From Litomosoides sigmodontis (lineage: Eukaryota; Nematoda; Chromadorea; Rhabditida; Onchocercidae), in NCBI GenBank assembly GCA_963070105.1, contig OY718805.1, positions 4,832,001 to 4,896,000 of the forward strand: DNA of 64,000 nucleotides, written 5' to 3'. Position numbers and translations under genes: made by a program. Every line of letters begins with the position of its first letter. Position 1 is the first letter of the stretch. The notes beneath the pieces were generated by a model, which did not search any database, was not told where the DNA came from, and saw only the letters and a list, made by a program, of their open reading frames with translations. This document shows, piece after piece, positions 30,401 through 42,600 of the stretch.

Positions 30401-33400
30401 GTAGGGATTTTCGAAAACGGATCGAATGGAACTGATCGTTCAGAACTGATGTAGTGGACCTGAATTCAAGAAAACTTGAAAGAAACTTGAAAGGGATAAC
30501 TATGAAATTCAACTTACAAGTAAATCAAATTTAAGTGTGCACGTGTACTGCTATTAAAATCAGACATTTGCCACATATCGGGCACAAATCTCTTATTGTT
30601 CAAAGTATTGAGATATTCCGGTATGTCAAAACAAGAATTCATCAACACCTTATTTAATGCTGTAAAATCCTAGCAACAATGACTTTTCAGTTCTACTTCC
30701 AGCAATGCCAGCAGTGATTTAGCTTTTAGTTCAATTTCAATAAACTAAACAGTCCCACTAACACTTTTCCCGGCCATATTAACTGAATAAAATGAAGCCT
30801 CTCAATTTTAGAACTTTAGCGGCAGCTTAATTACACGGTGAAGTGAAGTGAATCGTTCCAAAAAAAAAGCTACTGACACTCATATTTGTGAAGAGTATTT
30901 AATAGTAAGATTTTGAAGGGATGGAAGTCGCTAGAGATATTTCTTCCAGTTTCTCAATTAATTGAAATTTAACAATTTTGATCAAAGCACTGAAAAGTCT
31001 AATAGTTTCCCGGCAATCATTCTCTTCCACTTCTTCGAAATTCATAATCCAACTTGGACGATAATTTTCAAACAGACTGAAAACGAGGAATCAATGGCAA
31101 CGAGTTCATCGAGTGAAATTATGACTTTTTGATGATACAGATGTTGAGAATTATTTGGAAACAAAGTACCTGCTATAAGCAATTCCAGAACCAAGATTCC
31201 AGAAGAAGTGTGGCTGCGAAGCAACCAACACTAATGCCACAAAATTGCCGTCTGTATATTGTCCTGTTGTGGCGTCTAAATTGGTCCAGTAAAATACTAA
31301 GCCATTTGAATCCATTGCTTTTAGCCATATTTCTAATTCCAATTCTTCTTTCACATTCATTCTTAAGTTTTTCATTAAGATACCGTCACCAATGAACAGT
31401 GGAACGGTATGATTCGACTTCACATCTGCAACACGTTTGAGATTTTTTAAAACTCTCATAAAAATAATTTCTTTAGCCTAATTTCATTGTTTTACATATT
31501 TTTTTGCCTCATAAAATATTTTTTCAATTGCAAAACCATTTTACACTTAGTTGCAACAGATTCGATAATTAAACAAACTTAATTGTTCTTCACTGACTAT
31601 CTTGGCACCAGTTGGATCATTACACATTTCACCACTTTCACATATTTGCTGCTTACAAAGTCCATCTGCAATTGTTGAATTTACGACTTCGAAAAGCATA
31701 AGAATAGGATAAAACAGATGCGATGAAATAGAGAGGTCAGGAGGAAAACTTGCAACTTGGCAAACTCAAAAAGTCACCAACCCTCATATTAGCGACAAGC
31801 GGTCAAAGAGCGCTGGAACGTTTTCTAATTTATCTTTCTATTTTAAAAAATTTAGTGCAAAGCAGCTACTTTTATTTTTGTAACAACAAGTCCCTCAATT
31901 GGTAGCGGCAGTGATCGAGCACTTATATAGTAATTTAAGGCTTATTAATTAAAAATAAGTTGTTCCAAAAGTGATAGAAAATGAAATGTAATGTAAGTTA
32001 ATGAACAGAACCATTAAAATGTTGAGTGCAACGACATTTCGAATCAGCATTGCTCCCATCTAGTTGACATGAATTTCCATTCGAACAACTCCTCACGCAC
32101 ATGCCCTGTGAACAACGAACTGAAAGGAACTTGTAAATGAACTACTTCTCTTATCAGATCATTTCTAGCTGCTTCATTCAAAGCTATCACAGCTTGAGTG
32201 AGTGCGCACCTCTCATTCATCCATTTGAACTAATTAAACTAAACAATTCTGCCAACATCCAATGAAGTAATGAAGGAAAAGACGACGAGATAAATGCATT
32301 GAACTTACCAACGTTTCCCACAAATTTCATCCGCTCCTTAGATATTTTTTGTCCATTAATAAAAATATTTGATAGACAACCCGTAAAATTCCTTAGCATT
32401 GGTTGCGGTTGCATTGAATGTAAGCTGTGTAGTAACGTTAGCTTTTCAGATTTATTTAAATGCTAAGTTTTTTGCTAGAATATGTGACGTCAAGAAACAA
32501 TGAAAAAGTTGAAAAAACTATCAAATCTGAAAGGTGTTCAATGATCCATGTTTCTGATCAGAATTGATCGGATAATAAATGCCGATGAATGAAATCGTTT
32601 ATTAATTTAAGGAAAGTTATAGCGTGACCTTTATTGCTTCGCAATGCACCGTTGCATATTTCAATAGCGAAGTGCACGTGAATTTGCTGATAAATTAGCC
32701 TGAATTAAGACATTATAGAGGCATACCGAAGATGGTTCAGCGGTGTATATCCCAGGTATATCAATGTGCTCAGTTTAAGCGGGTGATTGATGACTGATAG
32801 TGGCAGTTTAGAAACCACTGGAGTCGTATCATTAACAGCTAATAAAATTTGATCATACAGAAAAATAACTGTAACTGTGTATGATCGATTTACGTCCATC
32901 AATGATTCCCATTCCGTAACAAATACTTTAGCGTTCCGTGAGAAACTGAAATGCATTTTAACATATCCATAGACATGTCGTTGCGCCTTATGCACGATAT
33001 AGAAGTTAAAATTAATTATAATTTAACTGCTCCTATCATCCATCCAACGGTGGATGATAGGTGCAGCTAAAGGTCACCTGTTTGTACGGCTCGGAACATC
33101 AAATGAATAATCCAAATATAGTAGGAAGAAAAGTTTTGAATAGAAAACAAATCACACGTGCTCTTCATGTTATATGCATTCAGAAGTGCATAATTAATTA
33201 GAGCCAAAAGTATACCTGAACATAACAAGTTTGGAGTGGGATAGTGAGAGAAGGACGGAATCACTCATCTCATTTAAACAACTGTACAGCAATACGCCCG
33301 AAGTATTATGCGCTTGAACCTGTCGATAAAGTTACGTTATTGAATTAGCACAACAATTCAGAAAAGTTTACATGTCTGAAACGCAATACTTCAATAATAG

Positions 33401-33637
33401 ACCGCCACGTGGAACACTTCCAAACGATATCTCAAGAAGCACGCATTTTCTTGCAAGCAACCTTTACGCCACTCACCCAGCAGTGGTTCACAAACACTAA
33501 ATTTTAGTTATGCCAAAAAAAGTGCTACACCTGCATTTGGATGGAAAGGAGACGATGATTCAATGATTTCTTGGTGATAATTTGCATTCCGGATGATCCA
33601 TCAAGCTTCCAAGAGTTCTCTTGATTATCATTCTTTT
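27495..33637 (-). other. agr-1: Agrin block 4: LG1-LG2-LG3 with EGF-like linkers
   Basis: LG1: 33637-33531, 33319-33216, 32945-32727, 32424-32309 (TSGVLLYS, RSYTVTVIF, FTGCLSNIFINGQKI). EGF-like cluster: 32119-32012 and 31665-31579. LG2: 31425-31170, 30459-30348, 30107-29946 (NGLVFYW, NLGSGIAYS, VVFIGGVPS, FRGVVQRLVINGHTF). Linker 29290-29167 and LG3: 28921-28870, 28440-28207, 27948-27848, 27637-27495 (GLIWWES, GFAINLG, NLWHSVTLSR, KGCLRNLRISSQLINL). The exon ending at 27848 can only join 27637 in frame if its donor is GC (ATTG|GCATGT). LG domains bind dystroglycan and LRP4-type receptors in vertebrates; ligand residues cannot be judged here. Confidence 0.9.
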
Positions 33638-36600
33638 CTAAAATATAAACAATTTAGGCGTTGATAACAACAACTATTATTTATTGGGGACATTGGAAAT
33701 TTAAATTTTAAGGCTGCAAGTTCATTTCTCAAAAAATTATAATCGATAAAAATATTTCAAACGTCAATAATTTTCCATCATTGAAACACTGCTATTACAA
33801 TTTTTTAAACTTTATTTAGTAGGAAAAGGGATAGGAAACGAAGTTTTCAATCTGCAAATATTTCAGGTTCGATTTCCTGTTTCAGCTCAGAGAAGTGATG
33901 TTGTAAGACCTCACTTCAGAACTTTTTATTAAAATGTAATAAAAAGATAACAAGAATGCTACAAGGAAAACCAATAGACTATTCCAATAGACTTCATGAT
34001 CTATTTGCTACATGATCTTCATGACCTATTTGCTTCATGATCTATTTGATCCATTTGCCACTTCATGAATAAATTAGCCTATTCCATTCGGATGTCATTA
34101 TCGAATAACCTATGATGAACTTAAATCTACTTCAAAATAATAATTCTGACGAAGAGTCAGTTAACATCCAACCTTGTATGCATTGCGCCATATCCTTTGA
34201 CGGGAAGAATCCTACTCTACATTTGCATGTTCTCAACTTTAAAAAATTCATTTCACCACAGTGTGCGTTAAAAATGCGACAGTCCGTGTCATCTATGCAT
34301 AAATTCCCCAAAAGTGCCGGCGTACCTAATTTACGCTCTCGACGTCGCTGCGTCTCATCTTTACCGTTGCTGGCATCTGAAACTTATTTCTATAAATTTT
34401 TAAAACCTGGCTAAATGGAATAGTAAAACCAGTAAAATTTCATGCTATTTCAAATGTGATATGTTGAGAAAATTTAAATTATAGTTTTGTATGATTTCTA
34501 GCAGTTCTGTCACTGTTATTACAGTATTCATTTTTTCTTACAGTTACATGTAAAATGCTCCTGCCATTGCTATCATCAATCTCACTAGCAATCATTTCGA
34601 ATTTCAGACTAAGAATGTTTGTCTTCATTAATTCGCTTGCTTTTCAGATCACAGGCGTTTTTATGGCAAAAAAATAGCTGTTACCTTGTGGACACGTGCC
34701 AAGTTCAGTAGGGACTACATCCAGCTGATGAATGCATGCAAACTGTTGCAGTTCACAGATACTGTCATAAGTGTTACCGTCGGATCCACAGGTAATCACT
34801 TCAGCTGCTAGCCCAAGATGATCTAAGGAGCATCGTTCTGGGCATTTACAAGTCGGCATTCCTGGTAATGTCATCACACATTCCCCTCCGTGATGACAGC
34901 GCAGTTCGCTGCAGTCTCTTAAAACGATGCACAGATATAAGTTTGTTAGCTTAATTCCTTTTTCTAAAATCGCTAAGATGATTTACCAATTAGGAGTGGA
35001 CAATTCTGACTGCATACTCCTCTGTTGACCAGAGGTTTATATATTTCGTTAAAACGATAGTAAGATCACACACAAAAATTCACTTACATAAAAAGGAGTG
35101 CGAAAAAGAATTTACTTTGCTAAAATGAGCATGATATAAAGGTATGATTTTTAAACAGTCAAACTTCCACGATTCTCAAAATTACTTGGGAGTGTGTATT
35201 TCTGTCTCTTTCATGCAGCCGTCCGGGGTTAAAATACGATCGGGACTGCAGGAGTCACACTTTAAGCCGTATGAATTCGACTTGCACTGACAGCGACCTG
35301 ATAACTGTTCGCAGTCGAGGCGTGAAGAGCCGAATGCCGAACAGCCGCATGCTAGAAAAGGAAGCAAGAAGAAAATGCTTTGTTATAAAAAGAACTGCAA
35401 TTTCGTGCTAACTAACAAGAATATTCTCTCTCAGTCTGAGACCCAACGATCAGAGAAGTCACTTACGCTGACATCCCAATGCACCTTTGGCTATCAGATG
35501 CAGTCCCCAGAAACCGGACAAGCAGTGGTCACACTTCTTGCCAGCCACGCCAGGAAGACATCGACATTGTCCAAGCTCATCACACACGTTGTTGTACGAT
35601 CCGATACGGTTGCAATTGCATTCATCTGCAAAATTGTACACTCCTCTACTATATTTAAAGAGTAAATAGCAGACAAGCTCGAACAAAATATACGTCGATT
35701 CTCAGTTCACCTTTCTCCTCTCTCTCTCTCTCTCTCCTCCATGACCTTAATATTCTAGATCAGATTTTAACCCATAAAAGCATGGCTCACTTAATAATGA
35801 ATAGATGTAAGAAGTTCTAATCAATCCTGAATTATAATGGCTGAGCAGATTTCTTCTAGGGATCTTCTGGAGCTCACACTCCCCCCTCCCCCTCCCTCCC
35901 TTTCACTTATTCTTTTCAAACTCTCATCACTAAATTGCGGCCCTCTGAAAAAAAGTACAGAAAAGGAGTGGAAAGAATGATAAGATATCAATTGGTGGCA
36001 GCACATTAAGATATCATGGAGAGAGTGCTGTGGGATTGCTGCAGTGTTTTAGGAGACACAATGGTTGCGAATAAATTTGCAAAGTAATGCTAAGAAGACT
36101 TCAGCAGAAATCGCTGCTGCAACGGAGCAGCCAGAAATTGGAGGAATTCTTCTTGAAGCGTTCAGGCGACTCCTCCGACCTCCCACTACAGAAGCAATAG
36201 CAACATCACTACTACTACCGTTGTAATGACAAAGGTGTATCGGTGTTATCTGATAAATGGATTTCTGTTGTTTGCAAGATGCCACGTCCATGAAGCACGT
36301 TGAATTATAGACATTTCCATCGCTGGCGCAAACGGCTTCCATATCATCTGCTGTGGAACAATTGAAATCACACAGACACACATCCGACAGATGATTCTCC
36401 GTCAGTGCGACACAAATGCCGCCGAAGGAACAACTCTGCTCATCGCAACTACTCATCGTCGAAAGTTCGCCTAAATAACCGCTAGGAGGCTAATTACAGA
36501 ATTTTCTTTAAATCAATTACAGCCTTCACAGTCTCATCACTTTTGTTCTCCCTCCCAACGAGAGAAAATAGAGACCCATAGACCACGCTATGGAATTCCA

Positions 36601-39600
36601 TCAACAAATTATCTCGAGAGCGCAAATAATTTAAAGCGATCAATCAGTTCACAGTCACTTTCAAATTAAGCCCTCAGTTGCGACATCTAAACATTTTTAT
36701 AAATCATCACAGCACAAACGAATTAATCAAATCGCTTATTTTTCACTTTAATTAAAAAACAACCATCTCTTAATTTAAAGCATTAAGGAGCGCAGATGAA
36801 GCATTGCTATCTGAACAAAAAAAATTGCGCAACAGAACATAATGCTCAACAGTGGACTTACATGAGCTTATTTTAAGCTCATGTAACGTTTCCTAGAACC
36901 TTTCCACTCTTAGTGACGAACTCTTTTCACAACGCTTTTCACAGCTGTGTTATAGCTAATGTTGTCGCATGATTTACCACCACTCCCTGACAGATATCAC
37001 CTCAAATAGATTAGGTCACTTCAGTATGGCTATTTAGGTTGACAGTATTTCTGAATTTCTGTTGCGTTACAATAGCGCTTAACCTAAGGTAACAGGCACA
37101 TTTCTTGTACCATGAGAATTAGCAATTATATTATTTACATGCAAAGTACGTTAGTTGGCAAAAGATGAGACGGGACGAAGAGATGGATGGAAATTTTGAA
37201 AAGGTAGTCTGTAGTATATATAAATCAAAAGTAATGACAACAACGAAGACGCTGTCATCAAAGATATCGCACGTGTTGTCAACATCTTGTTAAATTTCAC
37301 TCAAACAATTAATTAATCAATTTACAATCAAATAAAATATTAATCAATTTAGCGTGTTATAATGTAAGCTCTATTGCAGAAGTTTTATTTATTAATGTAT
37401 TAGTGTGAATGTCATCGAAAGAGTCGTACAGACAGCGATAAACGAAAAATGGACAGACCAGTTTTGCTTAATGACTGCTCGCAGTTATTCAAATGTTGGG
37501 CGGATATTGCCGAACCTTTGTGACAAGCGGCTACCCTCAAATGACACATCGATGGATAAAGTATTCCATCACTGCCACACACCTTTAAGATTCATCAAAT
37601 AAAATTTTAACTTTGAAATTTTCACCATTTTATGTGTTTAACTTCCAATAAAATTCAGTTATTCTCTTTGGAATCAATTAATGAAGTGCTCCTGAATATC
37701 TTAATCCTAAAAAATTAAACGTACTTCCGCTTCATTCTTTCCTTCTCTGAAATACTTGTTCAGTAATTGGGAGAAGATAATTAAAAGTCTACTGAAGACT
37801 TCATCACTTAAACACAATTAAATTCAGACCTCATAATTTCGATATTCCATTTTAAAATGACAAACTTAAATGTCTATGTTGGATACAAAAACAGAAAGTT
37901 CCAACCATACCGTACTATTTTCGGCAGTATTCGGACAGCTATTCGGACATGAACAAATGCCATCCTCACAGCGCTGTCCCTCAGGACAAACGGTATTTGA
38001 ACAGCTGTCACAGGAATCTCGAAAAGCGACGACTATGAATTTTTGTTGCTGGCATGCAGCTTGACGCATATGACATTCTGAACGATATGTGATGCCATCC
38101 GTTGCACATATCGTCCCTGAAAATCCGATATCAAAAGGGTACGACCGGAGGGGAACGCCATGTTCATGAAGGAAAGTGACAAGCATTGTAATACAACCAA
38201 AGTTGTAATTGAAGAGTAATACTTACACAGTCAGGGTAAGACACGGCCTATGCAATCTATAGGATACGTAAATAATGTCAATTGTGTAAAATGTGTTGTG
38301 TGACAAAAAAAGGAAACCGGATTTGTCATAAGCGCATTGGTCCGGACATTGACAAGAACCACTGCCAGTTTCATCCGACACGCAAATGGCATAAAATTCG
38401 CAACGAATATTTGTGCAACCATCTGTTTATAATTCAATTTAGGAAATTATTTTCTACTAAAAATTCAGATTTCAATAGCTGACGCTTTTTTAGGGATTGC
38501 GCTTCTTTAGAAATAAACTTCAAACATTTTATAACTGTTATACCTTAAACACTCGTGCTTTTTTAGAAAAACTGGAGGGTTATTTAATTTCATAACAATT
38601 AATTTTAGGAATGCTTTATAAATGCACAGATTAGTAGACGCTTCGTTATCTACACAGTTCAAGGAACGTGCTGTTAGCTATGGATTATACATGAAAATAA
38701 TGAAGGGAAAGGATATCTCGCAAGCAATCAAAGACTGACCACACACTCCACCGTACTTCTGATAAATAAATTTGCCGGTCATGCAGGATTCGAGGCGCAT
38801 TTTACACTCGTTCGCATAAGTAATACCGTCGGATGCGCAAACTTCGTTGAGTTGCAAGTCGCAAGCTTCACACTCACATGTTGGCTGTCCATTTCGATCG
38901 ACACATACTTCGGATGGCCGGCAACCATTGTAACCGGCACATACACCAACTCCTTCATTTCACTCTTGTCTTTTATACTAATTTCCATGGATCATTGTGG
39001 TTTTAATTTAAATCAAATTTTCATTCACTTCATAAATACATCAAAGTCAATTAACAAAATTATGCCTGAATCATTTACCACTTTCAGTGATATACACTGA
39101 AATCTTTTCATTGTGCTTCTAATGCATTGTTTGTGCTATCAGATAACGGAAGATATTTCCGGATTATTACCACGGAAAAGAAAAAAATTACCGCAAGGAC
39201 CTGCATGTCGTACGGCGTTGTATGTTTTCGATAAGCATGCTGAACGTCGCATCACGCATTCGCTATCATACGTTTTTCCATTCTGAAATATTATTTGAAA
39301 TACAATAATTGTTCGATGTGCTAGTGCAGAATTCTTTTTGAGATGCGACAAGAAGCTGAAAGACGAAAATCGTAAAACGAATAGTTGCTTTATATACATA
39401 AATATTAGCCTAATTAAGGTACGTAAACATCGTAGTTTCCTACGAAATTAACGCGTAACAAGGAAAGAAGGATGCTAACAACGGAACAAACAGGCTTCGT
39501 AACTGGCGGACAATACTGAGTACACTTGCATATGGCCGTGCCATTTTCCAGAATGTGACATGTCTCCAAATCTGAGCACTTAATCAATTTACATGGATTA

Positions 39601-42600
39601 TCCTCTGAAAAAATGACACTGACGTTTGTGCTTACGTGGCCTGTTTTCCCAGTACCTGGCAGCAAATCGTCGTGAATTAATATTCCTCCAATAATGTGGT
39701 ACAGTCCCTCTTGTGCCACAACAAAACCCGCAAAAAGTTAAAGGAAAATTGGGGAATTTACTTTCAGCAAATAGAATATCAGTTATGTTGCAATGCCAAT
39801 TAATATGTTATTTATTAATTACAAGATCTTTGCAATGCAAAATGTATTAGAATGCTGCTAGGACGAACAATCTGCCAATTGAAAAGTGCAATGCCTCCTT
39901 GCCTGTCATCACTTTTCACGATAATTAAAATCTAAAAATGCTCATTGAAAATGACGAAAAACTGAAGGAAAAGAAACCTTTACATCGTCCTTTATGATAA
40001 ATTAAAACTTCACGGTCATGAAGACAGGCTGACACGGACATCAAACATTCATTTTCATATCTCAAATAACGAAAACAATGTCATCATATGAAATAATTTT
40101 TATTAAAACACTGTGAAACCTATTCTAGCGCATTCAATTTCGGCGTGATGATGACTTCAGATTCTTAGAATATGCTAAGACAAACTTTTCTTCATGAAAG
40201 TTCTCTGAATCCTTACGCTTAAATTATTGAAATGCTTGCAAAGGATAAATACGGCCGACTTACGTGTTTCCATCAGTAGCACAGATAGGATCGGAATGCA
40301 TTCCACATTGTTGTGAACAACGGCATTCAACACGCCGATCCGCTGTTACCTTACATACTGTACCAGCAGAGCAGATGAAATCCTTGCAAGGATCTGCAAT
40401 TTCCTATTCAAATGAAATTTGCAAAAATTCGGAAATTTAAGATGATTACAGGTTGAAGCGAATAATGCCGTAAAATATTTGAATTAAAATCATTTGCTCT
40501 AGCAGTCCTGCCTAATAGGATGTCAGACCTACTTCCGCCAATCACTAGCGAGTACTCGCTTGCTATGAAAGATTATGGGCACCATTAGAAAATAGCATTA
40601 CTTTACCATTGTAAATGAAGCTTTCTAAAATTTTAACATCAGTTTAATAAAATTAAAAAGAATGCTTAGGAGCTTTTTCGTTTGATTTTTCACCATCCGA
40701 AGGAGTGAAATTTTGGCATATGAAAATTAAATTTAAAAAAATTTACAGATAATTTTTGCTTACCGCATTTACCATAGTATTTTACGCTTTCGTTGCCTTT
40801 TGTTTTACATGCGTGTGCTCGAAGATGGCACAAAGACGGATAGTCCACTCCGTCGTTAGAGCAGACAGGCGACGATTCAACACTGTCACCAAAATTCTCG
40901 CACTGTTCTGGACAGACGCAATGAGCCGAGATATAGCCCTTTCCATTCTCCGATATCACGCACTGCTCGCCAGGCCCACATCGCAAGTCCTCGCAAGGAT
41001 TACGCTTTTCTAAAAGACCTTCCGGAAATACCGCAAGACTGAAGTCTGAGCAGTAACAGTGTGTAAAACGAAAAATGAGTAAGTGCCGCGAAGCTGGAAT
41101 GAACGTTTAAAAATCAACGCTGAGAAAGCTGGTACAACAACGAAGAAATTGTAGGCTAATGACGGGTACCATAGCGCCGTGAAAACACTTCTATGTCAGG
41201 TCAAACTGCAGTAATGGCTTACCATTTGTCCATTTGTAACAAGCAAGAATTAATTTTAGATTCAATAAAATAGAAAGAGTGGCAAATAGGCAGCAAGCCG
41301 ACATGCTAATGATAGTAGACAGTACTGAGCTAATAAAATTCAGTTGAATCAATAATTCCTCGGAAACATGAATTCGAATCAGTATTTAAGTAGCGAATAC
41401 TAAATGCAAATAATCAACTGTGGAAAATTTTAAATTAAATTGCAAAGAGTAAAATTATAGAATGCACGGCTAGAAATATGAGAGAAGAAAATGAAGTTCA
41501 AATTGTCGTGCACTACAAAAAATTCATTGCGTTGAAGTGAAAGATTTGGCCCGAAAGAAAACGACTGCATGTGATGGTCCGTCGATCGAAACAGCATGAT
41601 TTCATTTCAATTCATTAATTTCTCGACATAAACCGCCCGAGCGGAATATGTCATAGCAAACTGAGCCCAAAGGAAATGGTTGCTGTTGTTGCTAGTTAAT
41701 AGGCCCTTTTCTTGTAGCTGAGACTCGATGGATTAAGTAAGCTTCGATGGACTCATCGATTGCACATGCTCCTCTGCCATCTCCAGCAAAATGGAAGACT
41801 GAGAAGCACTTCGCTTTTGTTTTTTACTACTCACTGCTTCATTTCAAACATGGACGCACTCATTTAGCTCTTCTGTCCCCTCACTTTTTTGAAATTGAAG
41901 CGAAATAGCTAAATTTTCCACAAACCTTACTTCTCCCTCTTCGAATTTAGTAGCCTTTAAAAGGAAAGCTCCGCACTCTCACACTATTCGAGTTTAAAAA
42001 TAAAACTAGTTCGATTTCCTTTTGCAAAAAGCGGGTGGCATGAAAAAGAAGGAAGTTGAAGATCTTCGAGGTCAAAAATAACTATCCTATGCTTTTCCTC
42101 TTTTTCGCAATCCAGGCAGAAATTGCGCGAAGTTTACAGGCATGAAAGTCCTTAAAAAAATTCAACTTCAGTGGTCACACTTCCCGCACTGCATCCTTCT
42201 TCTCTTCTCCACAAACATAAGTGGGAAAAATGAAGAAAAAACTGTCACAAAAATCAAATTTGCAAGTGGTAGGAACGACAGTGACGTAGAGGTCACTCAA
42301 ACAAATTACGATCAGTGAATCTGACTGGAACAGAGCATATTTCGCTTTCCTATGAAAGAAAGTTCTTCTAAAATGGCCTCCACACAGACAGACACAGACG
42401 TTGCTGGGCCACAGGTGAATGCGAGAATACAAAAATCAGAAGTAAATCAAAAGAAAAACTTCAATAACGTAGTTGGGACAGTCAGTGAGATTGCCATATA
42501 AATATTATTTGGTAATAATTTCTTTGTCAACCCTTGTTTAGCTCTATTTCGCAAATACGAGGAAAGAAAAGTTTGTACCGCATGCACCAATTTGTTTAAC

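Noticed and set aside
35815..36006. Small minus frame with Gly run over the C-rich stretch
   Set aside because: Translation of the G-quadruplex-like run within an agrin intron.
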